Shown here in pieces: positions 13,301-25,565 of a DNA stretch of 64,000 bases; positions within the stretch are counted from its first letter, which is position 1, and every line of letters begins with the position of its first letter. The notes under the pieces are model-generated. The model was not told the origin of the DNA, did not search any database, and worked only from the letters and a program-made list of their open reading frames with translations. The translations under genes and the position numbers were made by a program. Source of the DNA: Paragonimus westermani (Eukaryota > Platyhelminthes > Trematoda > Plagiorchiida > Troglotrematidae). The DNA lies in contig QNGE01003907.1 of the NCBI GenBank assembly GCA_008508345.1, positions 1 through 64,000 on the forward strand, read 5' to 3'.

Positions 13301-14155
13301 TCTCTGATTTTATAAATTTTACTACTTACTGTGAAAGAAAATAAACTGAGTATACTACGATTTGTTAACTAGATAGAAGAAACAGCCTCAAAATTATTAG
13401 TGATAAATCGGCAATGTTTTATTAACCGCACAACTCACCACTTTACTCGACCTCGATCAACACATGTCAGGTAGATCAGTTTTGAGTGACTGTTCACCAC
13501 AATGTTAGTATTGTCGTTTGCAAACCAATGAGAAGTTTGAATTCGGTCAACTCCATGGAGACCACAAGAAAGGACAATGTAAATTATGATACTGCTTTCT
13601 GAAATTAAAGCCAAACACGAGGTCGCCTTTCNGCCTTTCATAAACAGTAAAACCTGTCTTTTCTATCAATTGACTAACTCGATACGTAGGCTGGCAGAAC
13701 CCTCTCCCATTTGCTCGTGTTCAAAACGACGAGTATGACGATATGAATTTTGTTGATCTCTGATTTTATAAATTTTACTACTTACTGTGAAAGAAAATGA
13801 ACAGCGTATACTACGATTTGATAACTAGATAGAACAAACAGCCTCAAAATTATTAGTGATAAATCGGCAATGTTTTATTAACCGCACAACTCACCACTTT
13901 ACCCGACCTCGATCAACACATGTCAGGTAGATCAGTTTTGAGTGACTGTTCACCACAATGTTAGTATTGTCGTTTGCAAACCAATGAGAAGTTTGAATTC
14001 GGTCAACTCCATGGAGACCACAAGAAAGGACAATGTAAATTATGATACTGCTTTCTGAAATTAAAGCCAAACACGAGGTCGCCTTTCATAAACATTAAAA
14101 CCTGTCTTGTCTATCAATTGACTAACACGATACGTAGGCTGGCAGAACCCCCTTC
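13301..14155 (+). repeat. About 400-bp tandem duplication, 456-bp period
   Basis: The block starting TCTCTGATTTTATAAATTTT at 13301 recurs at 13757 with a few substitutions and runs to the shared CGATACGTAGGCTGGCAGAA. An N at 13632 lies inside the first copy with GCCTTTC on both sides, so the first copy itself holds an unmerged 7-bp overlap. Confidence 0.9.
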
Positions 14156-14958
14156 CATGTGCAAAAAAGGTTTGCTGAATTTATGAATTATTTGAATGTT
14201 GTACCTTACTAAGATTTGATCGAAAGCGTGATTACAACAGACTGTTCAGTTTGTGACCCAATGGAACCCTTTGAATCAACTAACATCTTCCATCGGGAGG
14301 TAAACACTTCCCTGTCATGAAACCACACGTAGCTGTTGTGGATCAACGTGAAACGTTCTGCAGGGTTTAGTGCGGAATCTAGAGGAATTCCTGTCCTAAT
14401 TAACATTATTCTGGTAACTTGTCATCACGTACCGAGTTGGAAGCGGCCACTGGAAAAGTGCATATTACCACTGTGTGTTACTTGTCAACAGACAGACTGC
14501 AATATGATAATGCACACTGATGGGAAACACAGCGTTTGCGAGTTTGAATTTGTATTTTTACCTATCTTGCAGTAGATGCTCAGGACCTGTCAAAATTCCA
14601 GACTAAGTATATTTTATAGATACAACCAAACCAGTGTTCTTAAACTGAAGTCCAAAGGAATGGCGCATAAGGGTAGTCTTTCGTAGAAAGACAGGTAAGT
14701 AAAACATTGGAGCGATGTAACCATTGAGGGCGAATGTGACTGGAAGCGTATCTCTTTTGACTGTTAAAACCATGAAGAGGTTTCAATCTGCTGGCAATAG
14801 ATAGTGGGAGATCTGACTGTTATAAAGAGCATGCTCATATGAATGAATCCACTCAGGTCAACAGAAATGCCCTAACGTGAGTAAAACACGTCCCTATACA
14901 TGAATGTAGGTGTACAAAGGTTAATTATGTTAGCCGTATGTTTAAGGCGTGACCGGCA

Positions 14959-15207
14959 ATGACAGAGTGTCTACGGACCTTCTACGTACGTTTCAGATCA
15001 TTACATGAACGCCGTGTTCAAAAATCTCAAATCAGTGGACAGTTACTAGGTCACGAAGAAAAACGGTGTGCAACCTATCGTCGCTTGTTGCCAGACCTGT
15101 GTTTGAACGAAAAACCTCTGGTTCTGACTGTAGTTTACACAGGCCGAATCATAACAGGTACTCGATTTTACGTCAACTTGTCAAAAGCTAACCGATGCAC
15201 TTGCTGA
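14959..15207 (+). CDS. Unassigned coding candidate downstream of integrin-like segments
   Basis: An ATG-initiated frame of 82 codons. Its middle reads EEKRCATYRRLLPDLCLNEK followed by hydrophobic beta-type residues PLVLTVVY. A cysteine, then about 14 residues, then a Lys-Pro and a beta strand recalls the second half of an integrin alpha thigh domain, which would fit the order of the segments at 12.3 kb. A usable donor (CAG then GTACTC) occurs at 15158, so a real exon could end at 15157 rather than at the stop. No clear acceptor was found upstream. Could be a chance ORF. Confidence 0.25.
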   Translation: MTECLRTFYVRFRSLHERRVQKSQISGQLLGHEEKRCATYRRLLPDLCLNEKPLVLTVVYTGRIITGTRFYVNLSKANRCTC

Positions 15208-15821
15208 GTGATAACACCGTGGAACGTATGGCTAGTTTCGTTAATTCAGTTTATTTCACCAGATTTTTGTCAACGACATTTTGTCACCCACAAATTTGCA
15301 ATCTCCGGAATAATAAATGAATTTGCAAATCGATATCGTTGTTGTTAAATTAAAAACAACTTAAATTAAACTGCCTCTAGCCTAGACCTAAAAACTGACG
15401 AACTTTATCCCAATATTCAGCACGCAGAAAAAAGTGGTATTGATCTAAACGCGATAATGCGCAAAGAGCTCCTTCTTGCTGGAGAGTAACATGGTTCTAC
15501 TGCTAACGAACTAGCAGAACTCAGCAGTGCATTGCCTTATTTTCAGAACAGTTTTGGTTGCTCAAATTTGTGTGTGGTCTGTATATAAGTCTTATCTGTT
15601 TCTTCCAGGCAGTAGTCTGCTAACTCTTTGACCGCTTTTCCGTAATCAAACAACCTTCAGTCATTTGCGAAACTACTGTGCACTCAACTTGTCTGAATGT
15701 CCTATTCTTATCATCGATTAGGCTTAATATTACCATTTTTGTCTGTCTCTGAGGTGATCACCTCTTACATCCAAGTTTGACTGAACGTTTACACGTAATA
15801 AATCGGTCGCATTTGATGTGG

Positions 15822-15955
15822 GGTTAATGGCCCGGTGGTTAACACAGCTGTCTCGTGCAAACTTGACCGAACTTCAAATCTCAGTCGTAGTAAGGACGCC
15901 TAATGGCAAGAGCGAAACGCCTCTATGGCCTCTTTGCTACAGATGAAAAATCAAA
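15822..15955 (+). repeat. tRNA-derived SINE
   Basis: Contains an RNA polymerase III A-box-like TGGCCCGGTGG (15828-15838) and a B-box-like ACTTCAAATC (15871-15880) at tRNA-like spacing. The tail shares 'TAATG..AGCGAAAC' with the copy at 33.7 kb. It is a decayed copy, since the B box has lost its central G. Confidence 0.5.
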
Positions 15956-16366
15956 CTATGTTGTCCAGAATTTCCATTTTCTGTTTTGACGATGTGCATA
16001 ACTGTATGCTAACTGTTTAAACTTACGTGAACCATGACTGAACCTATTGACCAGTTTGCCTACAGGTCTCATCTTAAAATCCACAATCTTACTCAGTACA
16101 TTTTGTGCGTTCGATTTTTCACCATCGCTTGGATGGTGTGACAGACACCGTCATCCAATAATATACAACTTGTGGCCGATTACTGCGTTACAACTGATGA
16201 CGCGGCAAACGATAAAACTCACAGAAACGCAGTTTTTGGCTATTCCGGAGCCAGAATGTCCCCAGTTGTTCTATTTAAAACGAAGAACAGTCGGAAACTC
16301 TTCATCAGAAATCCCTACCAATTATCACTGATTTAGACAATATTAACCGGTGGATATAGAATTATT

Positions 16367-17100
16367 TTAAATGTAGCACACTTGTGCTGCTCGAAAACGA
16401 AGATGTTTTAGGATGTTAAGGGCATTAACAGGGCGAGTAACTGAACAACATTGTGACAGTTCGTCCTCGGATGCAATGATCTGCGTAATACTACACAATG
16501 TGTCTACCAATTGCGTAGTGTCAAAACCGATTTGGAGTGATTTTAGGGCTCCTTTAGACTGTGTTGTAAGACAATCATTGTAGAGGCACCTTCTTCCCCA
16601 CTCACAGGGAAATTGGGCTGGAACGCCCGTGATCAAAACAGTTGACGGTCGTGTGCATAGGGATTTGAGAATTGAATTAACATGCAGGCCCAAAGAATGC
16701 AAAAGTTCATAGGTGGCCGAAAGTTTGTCACATGAAGGAAAATTGTGAGGTACGGCTGAACCATGTTTAAAAACTTGCAGAAGAGTGGTAATCTATACGC
16801 GAGTTTTGTTGTTTCCAGCTGAACGAATGATCCTAGATTACTTTGCCACACATTGGACAGGTTTCCTGTGTGTGGTAAGGCAAGATTGCCACCTAAATAT
16901 CTGAAAAAACGCGAGATATTCTGCAATTATAGGACTAATTTGAACTAGTTTTGTCGCGTCCGTCTTGAGTAGATGAAGCGACACAAAAGTTAGGGGAGAC
17001 CCAACTGTGGTAAACCAGGGTTCTGGCTGGATTCGAACCAATGACAAAGACAGCTTGCCAAAATGCGGTCATAGCCCTATCAGCTGTTTCCAAAGCTTGA
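16367..17100 (-). repeat. SINE-headed repeat block, minus strand
   Basis: On the minus strand an A-box-like AGCTGATAGGGCTAT (about 17071-17087) is followed 40 bp later by a perfect B box GGTTCGAATCC (17029-17039) and CAGCC, the signature of a tRNA-derived SINE head. Downstream the minus strand is unusually open: three overlapping frames of 69, 97 and 111 codons (16838-17047, 16633-16926, 16367-16702). None shows a recognised domain. I read the block as a composite repeat rather than a gene, but a short mobile-element ORF is possible. Confidence 0.42.
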
Positions 17101-17786
17101 AAATTTCCCTATCGTTGGTTCGAATTGAGCCGAAGTCTGGATTTTTCAAAATTGGGTGTATTCTAAGTCATAAAATCCGCGAAATTTCCCAGTCATCAGA
17201 CAGATGCGAATACTTCAAGTTCCAAAATTTACGAACTACTTGGGAAATATCATCGTTCAAGATAATAAAAAGCGACTGTTATTAAATACTGTCCGAAGGA
17301 GAGTGCAAAGTTATGTTTGCCATCGTAGCAAGAGTGGAACTCACGTTTATGAAATATCTCACCGGTTTGTTTTATCTAGAGGTTGTTTGAAAACGATAGT
17401 CAAGTTTGGAACAAATTCCTCCAATTTTTCTTCGAACGAGTTGTTGACACTCAAGCTCGGTAAACGCAACAGGTCGAGTTAACGAAAGTCAACGGCACTT
17501 CTGTCAGAGCTATTCCGCAGTGGGCATCCTAGCTACCAGAACAATGTGAATTTCGGTGTACGTTTTTAGAGGGCTACGGCACTGATTACCTGTGAATGCT
17601 AGTCACACCATATCAATTAAGATATTGAGCACTCTTCACTAATCCGTGCAGGACTGAGCAAATTCACGTAATTTTGCTATTTTCATCCATTGAAAGTCAT
17701 TTGAAGTTATCGTGATAGCTAATGCGTCTTCAGTCAACAAGTGTCATAACTTATAGTCAGTCACAAACGAACATGGGTGATCGCTC

Positions 17787-18146
17787 GTGCATAACAAATC
17801 GACCGTGTCATATTTGCAGCTAATGTTGAAGTGGCCGATATGGTTGCTAAAAGAAACCTTTGACCAAAGTTCAACTCTGGGTAACGACAAGGATGCGCAA
17901 TACCGAAATCCATACCAAGGGAGAATCTTGAACTCAATGCTTCTTCCAGAGATTAGCGAGTTGGAAATTCCACGTGAATACAAAGTTTACAATCAAGTGT
18001 ACCTGACGTCCACCCTACACCATCGAATTTCTTTAGAACTAGGCTTTTCTCATATTGCAAAATTCCTGATTGAGTTTAAAGTGAATGGCTGCTTACCGGT
18101 AGGTTGTTTACTTAAACCTCATAGGTTGCTGGTTGAAACCAGTTAA
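17787..18146 (+). CDS. 119-codon open frame, unassigned
   Basis: One of the longest frames in the window. The first in-frame codon is GTG, so it may be an internal exon; an acceptor-like CATATTTGCAG ends at 17819. The product is mixed charged and hydrophobic, with DKDAQYRNPYQGRILNS and EISELEIPREYKVYNQVY, and no transmembrane segment or recognised motif. The minus strand is open for 79 codons across the same region. It follows the SINE-containing block at 16.4-17.1 kb and could be part of an old repeat. Confidence 0.22.
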   Translation: MHNKSTVSYLQLMLKWPIWLLKETFDQSSTLGNDKDAQYRNPYQGRILNSMLLPEISELEIPREYKVYNQVYLTSTLHHRISLELGFSHIAKFLIEFKVNGCLPVGCLLKPHRLLVETS

Positions 18147-19924
18147 TTCAAATTTTTCTCAATTATGGATGGACAGGGTTGAACTAATGGCGAGATCTAA
18201 CAAATCCTCGTATCTTTCTATCGACCGTGGTTTATTGTGAGCTGGTCTATTAGCCACAAACAAACCTATCTTAGAATATCTATGCAGTCGCACATACGCT
18301 GCAGCCAGTAGTGGCTCCGCAGGTCCATCTGAACGCTGCCTATTCAAGTGCCGATTGAAGTGTGACCAAATAATTAACAAAAATAAATTACGGATTTTTA
18401 CCATGCACTTGAGACCAATTTTCATCACCGGTGAGCTCGTACAGACTATACGTACTGCATAATACCACCTCCTTGTTTGGTTTCGTTGGTTCTCTCCTAA
18501 CCAAGCTTTCTGGAATCATTCTGACCAACCTTTATGTACTCACTATGTTCTCATTCACTTACAACCTATAAAAGAATCTAGTTTCCCTGAATTGGTTTAA
18601 AACCCACATACGTTCTTTTTCCAGAGGGACAAAAAGTACCCAAAGTCATTCAGTTTTAATTAGATACGTTTCTTCCTCATTGTTGTTCCCCACGGTCACA
18701 GTTCGTTGGCATTTGTTTTGGGTAATTACCATAATTATCCTTGATGGCAAACGTTGGTAGCATTGAAAGTTGATTGGCCAACTAATTCCAATTTGACAAA
18801 ACGTCAGTCTAATCCCTAACTGAATAGTTAGAAATAGTCTACCGGCTGGTCAGTATGATAAACGGTACCTAGCTCATCAAGTAAGCCTGATTTACCAGAA
18901 CAACTAGTCTGTACAGGTTCATTTTCGATGGATGGATATTTGGTATGAATATCCACAAATGATTGGGTTAATAACCCTTTCAACAGGACAGGCGGATGAG
19001 TAGTGAGGAATCCGGTGAAAAAAACTGGAAAACAGAGGCTAGTTTATCCGGAACAATGCAAATTTGTAAGTGGGAAATGAAGTGTATACTTGTCGCAGAT
19101 TGCTTGGTGTGTACGTCAAAGTCTGGTTTCCAAATGCAATTTCTTTGGGAGGCACCGGAAACAAGAATGTCGCTCAGACAACTACAGTTGTGTGTCAGAT
19201 CATTCCAAATGCAACTATGGGTGAATAGGGTATAATATGCCCGTTTCGAACTGCTTTGTCCTGAATTTTATCTCCGGTCGGAATAACAACCACGAATAAT
19301 GTTTAACAAAGGCATTTTTCTCGGTATGCATTTCAACTTGGAGCAGGTAATTGGGTAATTCATCTCAATCTAATACTTGTCGTCAAATGAGAATACTGTT
19401 AGCGTTTCGCCAGTCCAAATCTTAGCCAACAAACAATTTTAAGCAGTGGACTGAAAGTGTTAATCCATCCATTTTCTACATGAAGCCCGTAACGAACAAT
19501 AAAATTGTTACAAGATAAATGTTTTGCGATCGTTCACTGTCTTTCTCACCCAAGTCAAATAACATTACTCCCATGAAGCGCTTCTGGTCTTATCTGACTC
19601 TGGTGGTCAGATACTGTGAACGGCATCCGGTAATTCACGAAAGAGGTGTGGCTAGTATCAGAGAGTATGACAACTACAGTGTTACACAATGTATGGTCAA
19701 GCTATATTCAGTTGACTTGTTGTTGACTGTTCCCCCGAATTAGTACGATTTCATGCTAATTACAGTATGGGTGTTGTGAGAATGCCTGTAAGGTGTAACA
19801 ATTCATCTCAGTGGGTTACCTAGTTTCGAGAAGAAATTTTACAACCAGAATAATTCAGGGGTATGTGTGCATTACTGTATGAGCGAAGTCTGCAGGTAAG
19901 TCTTTCACGTTGTAACGTTGATTC

Positions 19925-20189
19925 TATATGTTGGGAAGGGTTGGCGTTGAACCAGACGGCCTGGAGGAATGCAGTCCGGACGGGCGTCTGAGCGTTCAAC
20001 GAACAATTGTTGAGCGGCCGCAAACGGAAGAGTGCGGTACGCAAGGGAACCATCGGTGCCATAGGTCGCGGTGACGTGACTATATGGCATTGCGAAGTGT
20101 GCGGCCGCGAATGCGCCAGCCGATTGGGATTAGTAGGTCCCCAACTTACTCATAGTACACCGTCGGCGAAGAGACAACGAGTACGTTAG
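19925..20189 (+). pseudogene. 3' end of a non-LTR (LINE) retrotransposon ORF
   Basis: One frame reads ALNQTAWRNAVRTGV, a stop, then RKRKSAVRKG, and after a spacer WHCEVCGRECASRLGLVGPQ with a terminal His. Invertebrate LINE endonuclease-RT proteins often end with a 'DR-x-x-WR-x-x-V-x-x-G' block followed by a C2H2-like finger of the form C-x2-C-x12-H. Here the finger has C-x2-C and one His, but the first His of the pair is replaced by Pro-Gln. The upstream RT is absent, as in 5'-truncated LINE copies. The clade (RTE, CR1 or other) cannot be told from this piece. Confidence 0.6.
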
Positions 20190-20199
20190 GCTCCGGTCA

Positions 20200-23100
20200 G
20201 GTAAGTAATATCAGTATATTCATTCTGCTGCTGTTAATGACTGCATCGGCGAACAGCCTGGTCACTGACAACTAATCCGCTCCTCTTTTCAGAAACCTGT
20301 CTGCAATCTCCTACCGATCCATTTCTATAGCTTTGTTGGTGTACTGTATGATGAATGTTCTATCTAGCTTTTCCTAATTCATTGTGTATTTCGTTTTTCA
20401 TCGCTATCTCTTCTGGGATGCACTATCCTGCACGTCTATATTGCAATGCTTCTTGTATTACACTTCAGAAATATTTCTTCTTAGTTTAGGTCTCGTCTTT
20501 GCAGCCTCACTCTGTTTAGTTTCCGAGAGATAACGGTTTCCTTTCCTTAATAGCCAATCAAGTGGCTAACCAGCATTGGCCGGCTGGACAAAAAGGCCCC
20601 ACTGGCACACCTTCCGGTCTTATTCCTTCGGGTTTACACTGGATATGTGGTGTGTTGGTGGAACCGCAATTGGTGCAGCGCAAGCCAATTGCAGTGATGG
20701 TTAAGCGCAGGCGTCCCTTGGCTTCGGTCACTGTGATAGGCAAATCCGTATCGGATGCCGCCAGCCGTGATGAGCGAAGTTGATGACTCTGTTACAGACT
20801 TTTGGTCTATTCTGTTAATGAGAACAAAAGTACCGAACAACGTTGGCTTCTCTGTTGGATCATCGGGCTAAACATAACACATTATATGTGACAAGACTTT
20901 TCAATATGAGTGAGGAAAGTTGTTAGCCGAGAGATTGTTAAAATTTAGCCACAGTTAGGCGAACATGTCCACATCTTGTGAATCTGACTCAATATGAACT
21001 GATAGAAGTTACGAGCTTCTTCTGAGCCCAAAGGTCAAGGTTACGTGGTCGTCTAGTGACATCCTGGTAACGGTCGACATTCGGAATATCAACATCCAGG
21101 GCCAGTTTCTAGATACTCGGTGGACGACATGAAGAACATCCTCCATGCCATCAAGCTGATTAGATTTGTCAGGGTGGGTATAACTTGTGTAGATAACGTA
21201 TTTTCTTTATCACTAGATATTGTTATATGCATGATGTTTTTTGAACTGAACACAATTTATAACCCTACTGAAGTCTCCAGTGGATCAGAAAGTAAGACAC
21301 GTATAATTTTCATGATAACTGAAACATTGCCGGACAAAACGTGCACATCAAAGAGAATCAACTGATGGAAAAGGAGCTGTCCGCAACTTCATTGTTCTCG
21401 AATTTTCTTGCCCGCCTTGGTGAGTATTGACTGAGAAGTACATCTGAATGCAAAACCACCATCAAATATTAGTGATTCTCGACTCGATCAGGCACTAACC
21501 CGACTATTCATTGGTGATCATAATTATTGTGTCATTGCTAGCCTAATGGCCGAACACAGAAAAGCTCTTGTTCACTTCCCTTTTTTGTGACAGTGATTTC
21601 AGTAAGCAAATTCAGTCAAATCACATATTGCGCTACTTTTTTGTTTAAATTACATTGTTTGCTACTGTGGTGGAAACTTCAAAGTGTATGTGTTGCCTCG
21701 CCAGTCATGCTCACATTCACCTATTACGACCTCTCACGTCCTTCACTATGACTCATCAAGCCGAAATGTTGAATTTCTCGTGACGGTCTAGCGAACTCTG
21801 ATGATACACTAATGTGTGGGTACCATTGTCAACTGGGGACCATTCTACACACTCTTTTGTTCGCCGCTGACTCATTTGGGCACTGCAGAACTCCAAGCGA
21901 TTGGTTCAAGCACGTGGGTTAACAGGCTTTACAAGCCTCCTAGCCGCCTTCCTCAAACACTCACATGTAGCCAGATGTGTGTCTGACTATATACATGCTT
22001 GTGCTCTACTGACTGTTTGTCTATATGTCTATTTATGAGGTACATCAGCACACTGTTTGACTGTGCTTTATTACCACTGATTAGCATGTTGTATTTCTGC
22101 CTACTGTTTCAGAACTACATTTTTCTCCCTCATATCTGCAAACGTCAGCTTTATAGTTTTGAGTCAACTCACAATTGTCTGCTCTCTAATCAACGCGGAA
22201 TCCGGAATGTATAAAAACGATATCTTTGCTTTCACCTTGTAGGAAACTTTCGATCGATCGACCTAACTCATTGGTGACAAAAACCGACGAAGTTGAGTGA
22301 ACACAATTTACGAGCAATGGAAACAAGCTACAGCCTTAACACAAATGGCTATCTGAATGTAATGAACCAGTCAGCGCGTAGGCAATCCTCGACAAACCAG
22401 CAAGAGAGTTAGAATGATTTTACTTTAGTGTGATTTAGTGGGATGTATTTCTACGTTTGAACGTGAAACCTCCTTGCGTCACGTTCGTTTGCTTCTGATG
22501 AAATGCCATCAGAAAACACTCTGTAGAACTTCCTTATTACCTCATAGCACTCTTCGATTAGCTGTAGGTTTGTGAACTCCGGGATTTCTGTTTGACTTTT
22601 GATTCAGTACTCTGTTGAACTTCCGATGCGTAGTTGAGATCCGAACCTTAGGCTCTCTATTACACAAATGAGGGTAGAAGGGCGATTAGCAATTTTGTTT
22701 TAGTAAGCTGCATGAACTTTGTTGAAAGATCGCAGTCTCATGTATACGTGACTCAGTGTGAGGCTGCAAACAATTCTTCAGTATGTTATGATTGGCTGCT
22801 TAACGTGAATATTTACATAATTTTGCCAGTAAATTCACACCAATCTTTTGATATACACCACAAATTAATGAAAGTTTTGTCACCGGTAGGTTTGTTGTAA
22901 GTGCTGCACACTTTCGGCCTATACGGACAGACTTATGGTTTAGACGTTTGAAACACCGCCATCTTTACTATCAGATAAGTCTGAAAAGAACTGTTCGAAG
23001 TTTTTAAAACGTTTAGCTTACGAAACTGACATCTTGTCGATGCTGTTTGACGCCGTTCAGAGAATTTTACACTCAACTCGTTCAGACAAATACTAGGATG

Positions 23101-24033
23101 CCTACCTCCAATAACACTTTTACAGTGTCATATCTCTCATAAACTAATGAATACCAACTTTAGATCTCAGTACACTTATTTGCTATACAGTCGGTTGTGT
23201 AGGCATTACAACCTTCCACTATTCAAATGTAACATGGCACCCAATCATTTGATGGCAGTCAGCTGGAATTTTGAAGCACAGTGCCCAAGTGCAACTTGTT
23301 TACTGGTCACCGTTTGAATGGCAATAAATCATTGCTAACCACGTGACCCTGATGAAAGAGTGGTCTCGGTTGCATTAGCAACCACCCACAAATTAAGCAA
23401 GCTGTACGTACTCACTGCATGAGAAATATATTTCACAGTTTCTTCGCGATCACCGTTGAGTAGGTGAACATTTAAATATTACTAATGAATTCATCATTGC
23501 AGATCCTTAGGTATCTTGACCAGTAATTAGTTCAGAAAGTAAGATACAAGAAATGTCATCCAAGACGGTACGGCAACATAGGTAGCCGAAGACAACGACC
23601 ACATGCACTGTTGCGCATGTATGGTCCATCCATGTTACTTTCCTGCATGTGCATGCGTACACACACACGATCACTCACGTGAACTTCTCGTTGCGCAGCT
23701 GTGCGTAGTGTAGACAGAACACCGCACACTTCATTCTCTGGATTTTTAAGTTTTAAACAAATTTGTTTCTATCTAATAGGCACATTTCAATCATAACGCT
23801 AAACTAGAAGATCTGAATATCTCCTATGTGGTCGCTCCTCAGTATCTGTGGATACAGACCACTATCACAAATAACCTACAGATTTCAGTAGTTAACGTGG
23901 TTGTTGTGGCAAAATCACACCCCTGGATCTCAATAATTTGGCAGGCACATCCGACGTACATTTCTGCATGTATGATTTATGGTATTTATTTACATTACAA
24001 AGTAAACAAGGTGTATGGATTCTTGCTACCTCG
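20200..24033. other. Non-coding stretch, no gene seen
   Basis: Follows the LINE tail. Both strands are open near 20.56-20.84 kb without recognisable product, probably more repeat sequence. Nothing else stands out. Confidence 0.55.
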
Positions 24034-24530
24034 ATTTGGTTAAATGCAGTAGACTAATCTTTTATCACAAAGGGCTTCATACGACTAATTTCACGTGCCC
24101 TACCAATCACTGATACCGATTCAGGCAGTTGGGTTAACTGGTTCGCAAAACTCTAAGGCGTAGACGGCTACTTGACCAATTCCTAAACCGATATTAAACC
24201 ACTTGAACATGAAAATGATGATTTGTACATGGTGCAGTACCTGAGTTCGGTGTGTAGAAAGTGCTGACACCCACTAGCTTGNATTTGGTTAAATGCAGTA
24301 GACTAATCTTTTATCACAAAGGGCTTCATACGACTAATTTCACGTGCCCTACCAATCACTGATACCGATTCAGGCAGTTGGGTTAACTGGTTCGCAAAAC
24401 TCTAAGGCGTAGACGGCTACTTGACCAATTCCTAAACCGATATTAAACCACTTGAACATGAAAATGATGATTTGTACATGGTGCAGTACCTGAGTTCGGT
24501 GTGTAGAAAGTGCTGACACCCACTAGCTTG
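24034..24530 (+). repeat. Exact 248-bp duplication around a single N
   Basis: 24034-24281 and 24283-24530 appear identical over 248 bp with N at 24282 as the only spacer. An exact copy at a gap is best explained as contig ends that overlap but were not merged. True genomic copy number is probably one. Confidence 0.95.
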
Positions 24531-25533
24531 TTCGCTCAAAGACATGCGAGTGCACGTGAAGCATGCTCTACGTTCACCTGTGACCAGCTTCGTTCTTGTT
24601 TGGACTCAACGTTGAAACAGTCTGAATGGCGATCGAACAGACAACTCTTCTATCCACTATCCGCAACTTTTATCCACTTAGATCTAGGTCTTAGTAGCAT
24701 CGATTTTGAGTTTACTCCATGAGTGGTCAAACGAAATATAACCAAAGTAGGGATAGTGTACACTCTCCACTGTAGACAAGCAGGCATGATGGTAGAAAGG
24801 CTCTGGAGACGTCGATGAAACACTGATCTAATTGCATTTGGTTGTTTAGCGAGAGATTTATGCTCAAAAACTGGTAAATAGCATGAAGTCAGAATTTCTG
24901 AGAGTGATAGAAAGCACAGAACACTTATAGACTTTAAATAAAACCGGTTGGAGGTAGGAAAAACGCAATGAAAAAAGTAAGAGATTGTGGGTTAAAAATG
25001 TACGGACTGGAGTTTCATTTTCTGCACACAGCACTTGACCTGCCGCATAGTGTATTGTCTGAGCATCTCGTCAGATAATTAGTTCAAGTTATGGACCCTA
25101 CTAGTAGCAGGTGATTCTGTTCGCAAACTGGAGGTGCTCGCGTTTTTAGGACCCTTGATTTGGCGTAAGCAGAATGGAGGGACAACTGTACAATTAAGGC
25201 GCCAAATGTCCCATTTCCGGTTTCTAAAACGCTCACAGACACCACAAGTTCCCAACTTCGACGACAACTGATGACAGTTTACAAACAGCTAACATTGTCT
25301 GATACGTTTCATTTTGTTGACCGCAAACATTCTCAGAAGAATCTATCCACTAGACTATGCAGACAAAAATTGCAGACCACTTCGGCCCAGGACGACTACT
25401 TTTGCGAGTAAAGAACAAGTTGGTTTTCAGTACCGGATTGCCTAGATAACTACTGTGCAGTTCTATGTATGTGATGAAGCTTTGCTTCACAATGCAAACT
25501 GCCCACTCCTGTATACTGTAGCGGGTACCTCAG

Positions 25534-25565
<32 letters not shown>

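Noticed and set aside
20558..20840. Overlapping plus and minus frames of 61-73 codons
   Set aside because: No recognisable product, and open on both strands; probably part of the repeat material next to the LINE tail.
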